A stretch of 64,000 nucleotides of DNA from Symbiodinium natans. Taxonomy: Eukaryota; Sar; Dinophyceae; Suessiales; Symbiodiniaceae. The DNA is taken from contig CAJNDS010002293.1 in assembly GCA_905221605.1 (NCBI GenBank), forward strand, positions 451,126 through 515,125, written 5' to 3'. Of the stretch, positions 28,101 to 41,847 are shown piece by piece; the first letter of the stretch is position 1; the number at the start of each line of letters is the position of its first letter. The position numbers were made by a program, and so were the translations under genes. The notes beneath the pieces are model-generated. The model made no database searches. It was given only the letters and a program-made list of their open reading frames with translations, and had not been told where the DNA came from.

Positions 28101-31100
28101 GCATCTGTGTGAGGCATGGCAAGATGTACGATTTGTTGCCTGTGATTTGGTGGTATCTGTGCGAAGCAAGACAAGATGTATGATTTGTTGCCTGTGATTT
28201 GCTAGTTTCTGTGTGAGGCATGGCAAGATACACGATTTGTTGCCTGAGATTTGCTGGCAGGGTATGGAAACTGTCACACACATGACTTCTTGTTCAATCC
28301 TTAAACCCTACACCCTAAACCCTAAAACTCTAAATTGTTAAGATCGAAAATAGAAACATCTGGAAGAAAATCGTCTTGTTTACTTAATTGTAAGGTCTTC
28401 AGGGTAAGGAAACTGTCACACGCATGTTGTTTCTTCGTATTCCAGCAAACAGCCAACATGGCGACAAATCGTGCCCGTGGCTCGTGTGTGATATCACAAC
28501 TCGTATCCCCTGCCTCATGTGTGATATCACAAGATGCAGAACCCAATGCCCGTAACAAATCGTACCCCCTGCTACTTTTTCTTTATTCGATTTGCTGGTA
28601 TCTGTATGAGGCATGGCAAGATGTACGATTTGTTGCCTGTGATTTGCTGGCATCTGGGTGAGGCATGGCAAGATGTACGATTTGTTGCTTGTGATTTGGT
28701 GGCATCCGTGCGAAGCAAGACAAGATGTATGATTTGTTGCCTGTGATTTGCTAGTTTCTGCGTGAGGCATGTCAACATGCACGATTTGTTGCCTGTGTTT
28801 TGCTGGCAGGGTATGGAAACTGTTACACACATGATTTCTTGTTCAATCCTTAAACCCTACACCCTAAACCCTAAAACTCTAAATTGTTAAGATCGAAAAT
28901 AGAAACATCTGGAAGAAACTCGTCTTGTTTACTTAATTGTAAGGTCTTCAGGGTAAGGAAACTGTCACACACATGTTGTTTCTTCGTATTCCAGCAAACA
29001 GTCAACATGGCGACAAATCGTGCCCATGGCTCGTGTGTGATGTCACAGCTCGTATCCCCGGCCTCATGTGTGATATCACAAGATGCAGAACCCAATGCCC
29101 GTAACAAATCGTACCCCCTGCTACTTTTTCTTTTCACATTCGATTTGCTGGTATCTGTATGAGGCATGGCAAGATGTACGATTTGTTGCCTGTGATTTGC
29201 TGGCGTCTGGGTGAGGCATGGCAAGATGTACGATTTGTTGCCTGTGATTTGGTGGTATCTGTGCGAGGCAAGACAAGATGTATGATTTGTTGCCTGTGAT
29301 ATGCTAGTTTCTGTGTGAGGCATGGCAAGATACACGATTTGTTGTCTGTGATTTGCTGGCAGGGTATGGAAACTGTTACACACATGATTTCTTGTTCAAT
29401 CCTTAAACCCTACACCCTAAACCCTAAAACCCTAAATTGTTAAGATCGAAGACAGAAAGATCTGGAAGAAACTCGTCTTGTTTACTTTAATTGTAAGGTC
29501 TTCAGGGTAAGGAAACTGTCACGCACATGTTGTTTCTTCGTATTCCAGCAAACAGTCAACATGGCGACAAATCGTGCCCGTGGCTCGTGTGTGATATCAC
29601 AACTCGTATCCCCTGCCTCATGTGTGATATCACAAGATGCAGAACCCAATGCCCGCCGTGGCTCGTGTATGATGTCACAAATCGTATCCCCTGCCTCATG
29701 TGTGATATCACAAGATGCAGAACCCAATGTCCGTAACAAATCGTACCCCCTGCTACTTTTTCTTTTTACATTCGATTTGCTGGTATCTGTATGAGGCATG
29801 GCAAGATGTACGATTTGTTGTCTGTGATTTGCTGGCATCTGGGTGAGGCATGGCAAGATGTACGATTTGTTGCCTGTGATTTGGTGGTATCTGTGCGAAG
29901 CAAGACAAGATGCATGATTTGTTGCCTGTGATTTTCCAGTTTCTGTGTGAGGCATGGCAAGATACACGATTTGTTGTCTGGGATTTGCTGGCAGGGTATG
30001 GAAACTGTCACACAAATGATTTCTTGTTCAATCCTTAAACCCTACGCCCTAAACCCTAAAACTCTAAATTGCTAAGATCGAAGATAGAAAGATCTGGAAG
30101 AAACTCGTCTTGTTTACTTAATTTTGAGGTCTTCAGGGTATGGAAACTGTCACACGCATGTTGTTTCTTCGTATTCCAGCAAACAGTCAACATGGCGACA
30201 AATCGTGCCCGTGGCTTGGTGCGTGCTCGTATCCAACCCAATGCCCGTAACAAATCGTACCCCTGCTACTTTTCTTTTTGCACTCGATTTGCTGGTATCT
30301 GTATGAGGCATGGCAAGATGTACGAATTGTTGCCTGTGATTTGTTGGCATCTGGGTGAGGCATGGCAAGATGTACGATTTGTTGCCTGTGATTTGGTGGT
30401 ATCTGTGCGAAGCAAGACAAGATGTATGATTTGTTGCCTGTGATATGCTAGTTTCTGTGTGAGGCATGGGGCAAGATACACGATTTGTTGTCTGGGATTT
30501 GCTGGCAGGGTATGGAAACTGTCACACAAATGATTTCTTATTTAATCCTTAAACCCTACACCCTAAACCCTAAAACTCTAAATTGCTAAGATCGAAGATA
30601 GAAAGATCTGGAAGAAACTCGTCTTGTTTACTTAATTGTAAGGTCTTCAGGGTAAGGAAATTGTCACACACATGACATGTTGTTTCTTCGTATTCCAGCA
30701 AACAGCCAACATGGCGACAAATCGTGCCCGTGGCTCGTGTGTGATATCACAACTCGTATCCCCTGCCTCATGTGTGATATCACAAGATGCAGAACCCAAT
30801 GCCCGTAACAAATCATACCCCCTGCTATTTTTTCTTTTTACACTCGATTTGCTGGTATCTGTATGAGGCATGGCAAGATGTACGAATTGTTGCCTGTGAT
30901 TTGTTGGCATCTGTGTGAGGCATGGCAAGATGTTCGATTTGTTGCCTGTGATTTGGTGGTATCTGTGCGAAGCAAGACAAGATGTATGATTTGTTGCCTG
31001 TGATTTGCTAGTTTCTGTGTGAGGCATGGCAAGATACACGATTTGTTGCCTGTGTTTTGCTGGCAGGGTATGGAAATTGTCACACACATGATTTCTTGTT

Positions 31101-34100
31101 CAATCCTTAAACCCTACACCCTAAACCCTAAAACTCTAAATTGTTAAGATCGAAAATAGAAACATCTGGAAGAAACTCGTCTTGTTTACTTAATTGTAAG
31201 GTCTTCAGGGTAAGGAACTGTCACACACATGTTGTTTCTTCGTATTCCAGCAAACAGTCAACATGGCGACAAATCGTGCCCATGGCTCGTGTGTGATGTC
31301 ACAGCTCGTATCCCCGGCCTCATGTGTGATATCACAAGATGCAGAACCCAATGCCCGTAACAAATCGTTCCCCCTGCTACTTTTTCTTTTCACATTCGAT
31401 TTGCTGGTATCTGTATGAGGCATGGCAAAGATGTACGAATTGTTGCCTGTGATTTGCTGGCATCTGGGTGCATGGCAAGATGTACGATTTGTTGCCTGTG
31501 ATTTGGTGGTATCTGTGCGAAGCAAGACAAGATGTATGATTTGTTGCCTGTGATTTGCTAGTTTCTGTGTGAGGCATGGCAAGATACACGATTTGTTGCC
31601 TGTGTTTTGCTGGCAGGGTATGGAAACTGTCATACATATGATTTCTTGTTCAATCCTTAAACCCTACACCCTAAATCCTAAAACTCTAAATTGTTAAGAT
31701 CGAAGATAGAAAGATCTGGAAGAAACTCGTCTTGTTTACTTAATTGTAAGGTCTTCAGGGTAAGGAAACTGTCACGCACATGTTGTTTCTTCGTATTCCA
31801 GCAAACAGCCAACATGGCGACAAATAGTGTCCGTGGCTCGTGTGTGATATCACAACTCGTATCCCCTGCCTCATGTGTGATATCACAAGATGCAGAACCC
31901 AATGCCCGTAACAAATCGTACCCCCTGCTACTTTTTCTTTATTCGATTTGCTGGTATCTGTCTGAGGCATGGCAAGATGTACGAATTGTTGCCTGTGATT
32001 TGTTGGCATCTGGGTGAGGCATGGCAAGATGTACGATTTGTTGCCTGTGATTTGGTGGTATCTGTGCGAGGCAAGACAAGATGTATGATTTGTTGCCTGT
32101 GATTTGCTAGTTTCTGTGTGAGGCATGGCAAGATACACGATTTGTTGTCTGTGATTTACTGGCAGGATATGAAAACTGTCACACACATGATTCCTTGTTC
32201 AATCCTTAAGCCCTACACCCTAAACCCTAAAACCCAAAATCTTTAAGATCGAAGATAGAAAGATCTGGAAGAAACTCGTCTTGTTTACTTAATTGTAAGG
32301 TCTTCAGGGTAAGGAAACTGTCACACACATGTTGTTTCTTCGTATTCCAGCAAACAGTCAACATGGCGACAAATCGTGCCCATGGCTCGTGTGTGATGTC
32401 ACAACTCGTATCCCCTGTCTAATGTGGGATATCACAAGATGCAGAACCCAATGCCCGTAACAAATCGTACCCCCTGCTACTTTTTTTCTTTTTACATTCG
32501 ATTTGCTGGTATCTGTATGAGGCATGGCAAGATGTACGAATTGTTGCCTGTGATTTGTTGGCATCTGGGTGAGGCATGGCAAGATGTACGATTTGTTGCC
32601 TGTGATTTGGTGGTATCTGTGCGAAGCAAGACAAGATGTATGATTTGTTGCCTGTGATATGCTAGTTTCTGTGTGAGGCATGGCAAGATACACGATTTGT
32701 TGTCTGTGATTTGCTGGCAGGGTATGGAAACTGTGACACACATGATTTCTTGTTCAACCCTTAAACCCTACACCCTAAACCCTAAAACCCTAAATTTTTA
32801 AGATCGAAGATAGAAAGATCTGGAAGAAACTCGTCTTGTTTACTTAATTGTAAGGTCTTCAGGGTAAGGAAACTGTCACACGCATGTTGTTTCTTCGTAT
32901 TCCAGCAAACAGCCAACATGGCGACAAATCGTGCCCGTGGCTCGTGTGTGATATCACAACTCGTATCCCCTGCCTCATGTGTGATATCACAAGATGCAGC
33001 ACCCAATGCCCGTAACAAATCGTACCCCCTGCTACTTTTTCTGTTTACACTCGATTCGCTGGTATCCGCATGAGGCATGGCAAGATGTACGATTTGTTGC
33101 CTGTGATTTGTTGGCATCTGTGTGAGGCATGGCAAGATGTAAGATTTGTTGCCTGTGATTTGGTGGTATCTGTGCGAGGCATGACAAGATGTATTATTTG
33201 TTGCCTGTGATTTGCTAGTTTCTGTGTGAGGCATGGCAAGATACACGATTTGTTGTCTGCGATTTGGAAACTGTCACACACATGATTTCTTGTTCAATCC
33301 TTAAACCCTACACCCTAAACCCTAAAACCCTAAATTTTTAAGATCGAAGATAGAAAGATCTGGAAGAACTCGTCTTGTTTACTTAATTGTACGGTCTTCA
33401 GGGTAAGGAAACTGTCACACACATGTTGTTTCTTCGTAGTCCAGCAAACAGTCAATATGGCGAACAAATCGTGCCCGTGGCTCGTGTGTGTAAGATGCAG
33501 AACCCAATGCCCATAACAAATCGTACCCCCTGCTACTTTTTCTTTTTACACTCGATTTGCTGGTATCTGTATGAGGCATGACAAGATGTACGACTTGTTG
33601 CCTGTGATTCGCTGGCATCTGTGTGAGGCATGGCAAGATGTACGATTTGTTGCCTGTGATTTGGTGGTATCTGTGCGAAGCAAGACAAGATGTATGATTT
33701 GTTGCCTGTGATATGCTAGTTTCTGTGTGAGGCATGGCAAGATACACGATTTGTTGTCTGTGATTTGCTGGCAGGGTATGGAAACTGTCACACACATGAT
33801 TTCTTGTTCAATCCGTAAACCCTACACCCTAAACCCTAAAACCCTAAATTTTTAAGATCGAAGATAGAAAGATCTGGAAGAAACTCGTCTTGTTTACTTA
33901 ATTGTACGGTCTTCAGGGTAAGGAAACTGTCACACACATATTGTTTCTTCGTAGTCCAGCAAACAGTCAACATGACAACAAATCGTGCCCGTGGCTCGTG
34001 TGTGATATCACAACTCGTATCCCCTGCCTCATGTGTGATATCACAAGACGCAGGTCCCAATGCCCATAACAAATCGTACCCCCTGCTACTTTTTCTTTTT

Positions 34101-34483
34101 ACATTCGATTTGCTGGCATCTGTGTGAGGCATGGCAAGATGTAAGATTTGTTGCTTGTGATTTGGCGGTATCTGTGCGAGGCAAGACAAGATGTATGATT
34201 TGTTGCCTGTGATGGCCCGTAACAAATCGTACCCCCTGCTACTTTTTCCTTTTACACTCGATTCGCTGGTATCTGTATGAGGCATGGCAAGATGTACGAA
34301 TTGTTGCCTGTTGTTTGTTGGCATCTGTGTGAGGCATGGCAAGATGTACGATTTGTTGCCTGTGATTTGGTGGTATCTGTGCGAGGCATGACAAGATGTA
34401 TGATTTGTTGCCTGTGATTTGTTAGTTTCTGTGTGAGGCATGGCAAGATACACGATTTGTTGTCTATGATTTGCTGGCAGAGT
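25136..34483. repeat. Satellite array 1, about 550-bp units, 17 copies
   Basis: Units start AAGATCGAAGATAGAAAGAT. Starts lie near 25137, 25584, 26134, 26684, 27237, 27789, 28340, 28889, 29442, 30074, 30588, 31146, 31697, 32245, 32800, 33340 and 33854, giving periods of mostly 548-558 bp. Each unit holds two TGTGATATCACA palindromes, four 52-bp sub-repeats ending TTGTTGCCTGTGATTT, and a terminal AACCCTACACCCTAAACCC tract. All copies are in the same orientation. Long frames on both strands exist because stops are rare. They drift with indels and are not counted as genes. Confidence 0.95.
26390..26602. repeat. Representative set of four 52-bp sub-repeats
   Basis: Each sub-repeat reads roughly GCTGGCATCTGTGTGAGGC, ATGGCAAGATGTACGATTTG and TTGCCTGTGATTT. 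Four diverged versions follow one another in a fixed order within nearly every 550-bp unit, so variants are unit-position specific. Confidence 0.9.
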
Positions 34484-34735
34484 AAAACAGGGGCATACCT
34501 TACTAAAGCTCACATCCCTGTCTCAAATATTGGAAGCAACTTAATTGGAAAAACCCAAGGGGTACCTTATTAAACCCTAAACCCGACACCCTAATACCTA
34601 AAGCCTAAACCTTAAACCCTAAACCACCCTCAACCCTGAACCCTGAACCCTAAACCCGAAACCCTAAACCCTAAACCCTAAACCCTAAACCGCAAACCCT
34701 AAACCCTAAAACCTAAACCCTAAACCCTCAAAGGG
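34484..34735 (-). repeat. Linker plus degenerate CCCTAAA tract, copy 1
   Basis: A linker of about 90 bp begins AGTAAAACAGGGGCATACC and ends GGGGTACCTTATTAAACCC. CCCTAAA heptamers with variants follow, leading to the AT-rich block at CAAAGGGAATGAATCTTC. Confidence 0.9.
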
Positions 34736-36895
34736 AATGAATCTTCAAATTCGTTGGCTTCTCTTCTTTCATATTTCTTCATTCATAGAAATCAATCCAA
34801 ATTTGAAGGCGAAGAATCTATTCATTCATTTCATTTCTGCAAAATCGAATATAATTAGAAATCTCTTGGAGAGAAAATCTTTTCAGAGATGTCTTCTGGA
34901 ACCATTTAATGAAGATTTTTTGACGAAACATCTATTCATTCATCTCATTTCTGTCAAATCCAATACGATTGGAAATCTCCTAGAAAGAAACTCTCTGAAG
35001 ATCTTCTCTTTCGATTTTTGTTCTGGATTCATTTGGCGAAGATACTTTGATAAAGAATTGAATCATCCATCTTATTCCTATCAATCCATATATGATTGGA
35101 AATCTCCTAGAGATAAATTCTTTGAAGATCTCTTTTCAAAGATTTCTTGTGGGATCAATTAGCGAAGATTTTGTGATGAATATTTTTTGCATTCATCTCA
35201 TTTCTGTCGAATCAAATACAATTGGAAAATTTCTAAAGAGAAATCCTCTGAAGATCTTCTTTTCAGAGATTTCTTCTGCAATTATTTAGGCGAAGATTTC
35301 TTGACGAAGAATATTATCATTCATCTCATTTCTGCCAAACCAAATATAATTGGAAATCTCCTAGAAAGATATCTTCTGAAGATCTTCTTTTTAGATCTTT
35401 TCTGGATTCAATTGGCGAAGGATATTGATTATTCATTTCATTCCTATCAATTCAAATATGATGGAAATTTTCTAAAGAGAAATCCTAGATCTTCTTTTCA
35501 GAGATTTCTTCTGGAAGTATTTGGGCGAAGATTTCTTGGCGAAGAATAATATCATTCATGTCATTTCTGCCAAATGATATATAAATGTAAATCTTCTAGA
35601 GAGAATTCCTCTGGAGATCCTCCTTTTTAGAGATTTTTCTGGATTCGTTTGGCGAAGATTTTTTGATGAAAAATATTGATTATTCATATTATTCCTGGCA
35701 AATCAAATATAATTGGAATTATCAAAGAGAAATCCTAGATCTTCTTATCAGAGATTTCTTCTGGAATTATTTGGGCGAAGATTTCATGATGAAGAATATT
35801 ATCATCCGTTTCATTTCTGCCAAATCAAATATGATTTGAAATCTGCTAGAAAGAAATCCTCTGAAGATCTTCTTTTTTAGGTTTTTTTCTGGATTCATTT
35901 AATGAAGATTTTTTGATGAAGAATATTGACTTATTCATTTCATTCTTGGAAATCAAATGTGATTGGAATTTTCTAAAGAGAAATCTTCTGAAGATCTTCT
36001 TTTCAGAGATTTCTTTTGGAATTATTTGGTCGAAGATTTTTTGGTGAAGAATATTGTCATTCATTTCATTTCTGTCAAATGAAATATAATTGCAGATTTC
36101 CTAGAGAGAAATCCTCTGAAGATCCTCTTTAGAGATTTTTCTGGATTCGTTTGGCGAAGATTTTTGATGAAGAATATTGATCATTCATATTATTGCTGGC
36201 AAATCAAATATGATTGGAACTATCTAAAGAGAAATTCTCTGAAGACCTTCTTTTCACAGATTTCTTCTGAGATCATTTGGACGAAGATTTCTTGATGAAG
36301 AGTATTATCATTCATCTTATTTATATCAAACCAAATATGATTGAAATTTCTTGGAGAGAAATCCTCTGAAGACCTTCTTTTTCAAGATTTCTTCAAAAGA
36401 TATGTTCAAGCAATAATTAGTGCGAAGATTTCTCTCAATATGATAATATATTAATATTTAAATAATGAATGAGAATTTATCAATCATCTTTCTGCCATAT
36501 CAAGTATGATTGGAAATTTCCGAATGAGAAATCCTCTCAAGATCTTCTTTTCAGAGATTTCTTCAAAATATATCTTCAAGAAATAATTCTTACGAAAATT
36601 TCTCTCAATATATTAATATTCTATTATTCGAATAATGAATATATGTAATATCCAAAAGAAAACCTGGAAATCGATAAAGAGTCGCCACATAGATTCAAAG
36701 ATTTTTATTTAGTTTAATATAATTTAATTTAAAAAATAAAAGAATGCATTTTTTGTCCATATGATTCTCCTATCAAAATGAGAAGATTCAATAGGTCCTA
36801 TCGAAATGGATCAAGAATATGTATGAAATCATTTGATTCTCGATCGATATCGTGATCGCAAAAGTCCATGGAAATACCTTACAAAGGGCTTATTG
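34736..36895. repeat. AT-rich block B1, monomers of about 128 bp
   Basis: Monomers read GAAGATCTTCTTTTCAGAGA, TTTCTTCTGGAATTATTTGG, GCGAAGATTTCTTGGCGAAG, then ATCATTCATTTCATTTCTGCC and AAATCTCCTAGAGAGAAATC. Period is about 128 bp with variants of different length. Open frames (for example 34737-35162) change frame from monomer to monomer, as 128 is not a multiple of three. No protein family is recognised. Confidence 0.9.
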
Positions 36896-39362
36896 GAAGA
36901 TGTAAGATTTGTTGCCTGTGATTTGGTGGTATCTGTGCGAGGCATGACAAGATGTATGATTTGTTGCCTGTGATTTGTTAGCTTCTGTGTGAGGCATGGC
37001 AAGATACACGATTTGTTGCCTGTGATTTGCTGGCAGGGTATGGGAACTGTCACACACATGATTTCTTGTTCAATCCTTAAACCCTACACCCTAAACCCTA
37101 AAACCCTAAATTTTTAAGATCGAAGATAGAAGATCTGGAAGAACTCGTCTTGTTTACTTAATTGTAAGGTCTTCAGGGTAAGGAAACTGTCACACACATG
37201 TTGTTTCTTCGTAGTTCAGCAAACAGTCAACATGGCGACAAATCGTGCCCGTGGCTCGTGTGTGATATCACAACTCGTATCCCTACCTCATGTGTGATAT
37301 CACATGCAGAACCCAATGCCCGTAACAAATCGTACCCCCTGCTACTTTTTCTTTTTACATTCGATTTGCTGGTATCTGTATGAGGCATGACAAGATGAAC
37401 GAATTGTTGCCTGTGGTTTGTTGGCATCTGGGTGAGGCATGGCAAGATGTACGATTTGTTGCCTGTGATTTGGCGGTATCTGTGCGAGGCAAGACAAGAT
37501 GTATGATTTGTTGCCTGTGATTTGCTAGTTTCTGTGTGAGGCATGGCAAGATACACGATTTGTTGTCTGTGATTTGCTGGCAGGGTATGGAAACTGTCAC
37601 ACACATGATTTCTTGTTCAATCCTTAAACCCTACACCCTAAACCCTAAAACCCTAAAGTTTTAAGATCGAAGATAGAAAGATCTGGAAGAAACTCGTCTT
37701 GTTTACTTAATTGTAAGGTCTTCAGGGTAAGGAAACTGTCACACACATGTTGTTTCTTCGTAGTCCAGCAAACGGTCAACATGGCGACAAATCGTGCCCG
37801 TGGCTCGTGTGTGATATCACAACTCGTATCCCCTGCCTCATGTGTGATATCACATGCAGAACCCAATGCCCGTAACAAATCGTACCCCCTGCTTTTTTTT
37901 CTGTTTATATTCGATTTGCTGGTATCTGTATGAGGCATGACAAGATGTACGATTTGTTGCCTGTGATTTGCTGGCATCTGGGTGAGGCATGGCAAGATGT
38001 AAGATTTGTTGCCTGTGATTTGGTGGTATCTGTGCGAGGCAAGACAAGATGTATGATTTGTTGCCTGTGATTTGCTAGTTTCTGTGTGAGGCATGGCAAG
38101 ATACACGATTTGTTGTCTGTGATTTGCTGGCAGGGTATGGAAACTGTCACACACATGATTTCTTGTTCAATCCTTAAACCCTACACCCTAAACCCTAAAA
38201 CCCTAAATTTTAAGATCGAAGATAGAAAGATCTGGAAGAACTCGTCTTGTTTACTTAATTGTAAGGTCTTCAGGGTAAGGAAACTGTCATACACATGTTG
38301 CTTCTTCGTATTCCAGCAAACAGTCAATATGGCGACAAATCTTGCCCGTGGCTCGTGTGTGATGTCAAAAATCGTGTCCCCTGTCTAATGTGTGATGTCA
38401 CAAGATGCAGAATCCAATGCCCGTAATAAATCGTACCCCCTGCTACTTTTTCTTTTTACACTCGATTTGCTGGTATCTGTATGAGGCATGGCAAGATGTC
38501 CGATTTGTTGCCTCTGTGTGAGGCATGGCAAGATGTACGATTTGTTGCCTGTGATTTGGTGGTATCTGTGCGAGGCAAGACAAGATGTATGATTTGTTGC
38601 CTGTGATTTGCTAGTTTCTGTGTGAGGCCTGGCAAGATACACGATTTGTTGTCTGTGATTTGCTGGCAGGGTATGGAAATTGTCACACACATGATTTCTT
38701 GTTCAATCCGTAAACCCTACACCCTAAAACCCTAAATTTTTAAGATCGAAGATAGAAAGATCTGGAAGAACTCGTCTTGTTTACTTAATTGTACGGTCTT
38801 CAGGGTAAGGAAACTGTCACACACATATTGTTTCTTCGTAGTCCAGCAAACAGTCAACATGGCGACAAATCGTGCCCGTGGCTCGTGTGTGATATCACAA
38901 CTCGTCTCCCCTGCCTCATGTGTGATATCACAAGACGCAGGTCCCAATGCCCATAACAAATCGTACCCCTTGCTACTTTTTCTTTTTACATTCGATTTGC
39001 TGGCATCTGTGTGAGGCATGGCAAGATGTAAGATTTGTTGCCTGTGATTTGGCGGTATCTGTGCGAGGCAAGACAAGATGTATGATTTGTTGCCTGTGAT
39101 TTGCCCGTAACAATTCGTACCCCCTACTACTTTTTCCTTTTACACTCGATTCGCTGGTATCTGTATGAGGCATGGCAAGATGTACGAATTGTTGCCTGTT
39201 GTTTGTTGGCATCTGTGTGAGGCATGGCAAGATGTACGATTTGTTGCCTGTGATTTGGTGGTATCTGTGCGAGGCATGACAAGATGTATGATTTGTTGCC
39301 TGTGATTTGTTAGTTTCTGTGTGAGGCATGGCAAGATATACGATTTGTTGTCTATGATTTGC
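36896..39362. repeat. Satellite array 2, about 550-bp units
   Basis: It enters mid-unit (GATGTAAGATTTGTTGCCTG). Complete unit starts lie near 37117, 37664, 38213 and 38741. The last unit is rearranged before the linker, as in array 1 and array 3. Confidence 0.95.
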
Positions 39363-39629
39363 TGGCAGAGTAAAACAGGGGGATACCTTACTAAAGCTCA
39401 CATCCCTGTCTTCTAAAGTGTTGGAAGCAACTTAATTGGAAAAACCCAAGGGGTACCTTATTAAACCCTAATACCTAAAGCCTAAACCCTAAACCCTAAA
39501 CCCTGAACCCTAAACCCTAAACCCTAAACCCTAAACCCTAAACCCTAAACCCTAAACCCTGAACCCTGAACCCTAAACCCTAAACCCTAAACCCTAAACC
39601 GCAAACCCTAAACCCTAAAACCTCAAAGG
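39363..39629 (-). repeat. Linker plus CCCTAAA tract, copy 2
   Basis: Same linker as at 34484. The heptamer tract (about 39463-39628) is cleaner, with many perfect CCCTAAA units. Confidence 0.9.
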
Positions 39630-41847
39630 GAATGAATCTTCAAATTCATTGGCTTCTCTTCTTTCATATTTCTTCATTCATAGAAATCAATCCAAATTTG
39701 AAGGCGAAGAATCTATTCATTCATTTCATTTCTGCAAAATCGAATATAATTAGAAATCTCTTGGAGAGAAAATCTTTTCAGAGATTTCTTCTGGAACCAT
39801 TTAATGAAGATTGTTTGACGAAACATCTATTCATTCATCTCATTTCTGTCAAATCCAATATGATTGGGAATCTCCTAAAAGAGAAACCCTCTGAAGATCT
39901 TCTTTTTAGATTTTTGTTCTGGATTCATTTGGCGAAGATTTTATGATGCAAATTTTCTAAAGAGAAATCTTCTGAAGATCTTCTTTTCAGAGATTTCTTC
40001 TGGAATTATTTGGGCGAAGATTTCTTGGCGAAGAATAATATCATTCATGTCATTTCTGTCAAATGATATATAATTGCAAATCTCCTAGAGAGAAATCCTC
40101 TGAAGATCTTCCTTTTTAGGTTTTTTTCTGGATTCATTTAGCGAAGATTTTTTGATGCAGAATATTGATTATTCATTTTATTCCTGGCAAATCAAATATG
40201 ATGGGAAATTTTTGAAAGAGAAATCTTCTGAAGATCTTCTTTTCAGAGATTTCTTCTGCAATTATTTGGGCGAAAATTTCTTGGCGAAAAATATTATCGT
40301 TCATTTCATTTCTATCAAATCAAATATAATTGAAAATCTCCTAGAGAGATATCCTCTGAAGATCTTTTTTAGGTTTTCTTCTGGATTCATTTAGCGAAGA
40401 TTTTTTGATGAAGAATGATGATTATTAATTTCATTCCTATCAGTTCAAATTTGATGGAAATTTTCTAAAGAGAAATCCTAGATCTTCTTTTCAGAGATTT
40501 CTTCTGGAAGTATTTGGGCGAAGATTTCTTGGCGAAGAATAATATCATTCATGTCATTTCTGCCAAATGATTTTTAAATGTAAATCTCCTAGAGAGATAT
40601 CTTCTGGAGATCCTCCTTTTTAGAGATTTTTCTGGATTCGTTTGGCGAAGATTTTTTGATGAAGAATATTGATTATTCATTCTATTCCTGGCAAATCAAA
40701 TATAATTGGAATTATCTAAAGAGAAATCCTAGATCTTCTTATCAGAGATTTCTTCTGGAATTATTTGGGCGAAGATTTCATGATGAAGAATATTATCATT
40801 CGTTACATTTCTGCCAAATCAAATATGATTTGTTTTTTTCTGGATTCATTTAATGAAGATTTTTTGATGAAGAATATTGACTTATTTATTTCATTCTTGG
40901 CAAATCAAATGTGATTGGAATTTTCTAAAGAGAAATCTTCTGAAGATCTTCTTTTCAGAGATTCTTTTGGAATTATTTGGTCGAAGATTTCTTGGTGAAG
41001 AATATTGTCATTCATTTCATTTCTGCCAAATGAAATATAATTGCAGATTTCCTAGAGAGAAATCCTCTGAAGATCCTCTTTAGAGATTTTTCTGGATTCG
41101 TTTGGCGAAGATTTTTGATGAAGAATATTGATCATTCATATTATTGCTGGCAAATCAAATATGATTGGAACTATCTAAAGAGAAATTCTCTGAAGACCTT
41201 CTTTTCAGAGATTTCTTCTGAGATCATTTGGACGAAGATTTCTTGATGAAGAATATTATCATTCATCTTATTTATATCAAACAAAATATGATTGAAATTT
41301 CTTGGAGAGAAATCCTCTGAAGACCTTCTTTTTCAAGATTTCTTCAAAAGATATGTTCAAGCAATAATTAGTGCGAAGATTTCTCTCAATATGATAATAT
41401 ACGAATATTTAAATAATGAATGAGAATTTATCAATCATCTTTCAGCCATATCAAGTATGATTGGAAATTTCCGAGTGAGAAATCCTCTCAAGATCTTCTT
41501 TTCAGAGATTTCTTCAAAATATATCTTCAAGAAATAATTCTTACGAAAATTTCTCTCAATATATTAATATTCTATTATTCGAATAATGAATATATATAAT
41601 ATCCAAAAGAAAACCTGGAAATCGATAAAGATTCGCCACATAGATTCAAAGATTTTTATTTAGTTTAATATAATTTAATTTAAAAAATAATAGAATGCAT
41701 TTTTTGTCCATATGATTCTCCTATCAAAATGAGAAGATTCAATAGGTCCTATCGAAATGGATCAAGAATATTTATGAAATCATTTGATTCTCGATCGATA
41801 TCGTGATCGCAAAAGTCCATGGAAATACCTTACAAAGGGCTTATTGG
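39630..41847. repeat. AT-rich block B2, monomers of about 128 bp
   Basis: It starts like B1 (GGGAATGAATCTTCAAATTC) and ends with the same exit junction (CTTATTGGAAGATGTAAG). It differs internally by monomer gains and losses. Confidence 0.9.

Noticed and set aside
25136-34483. CRISPR-like regular repeats
   Set aside because: The sub-repeats are contiguous and diverged, with no unique spacers and no cas genes. The context is eukaryotic.
34737-36120. Possible protein repeats in the AT-rich blocks (IHLISVKSNTIGNLLER-like)
   Set aside because: The monomer is about 128 bp, so the frame changes each copy. No ATG-led frame spans a block, and no family is recognised.
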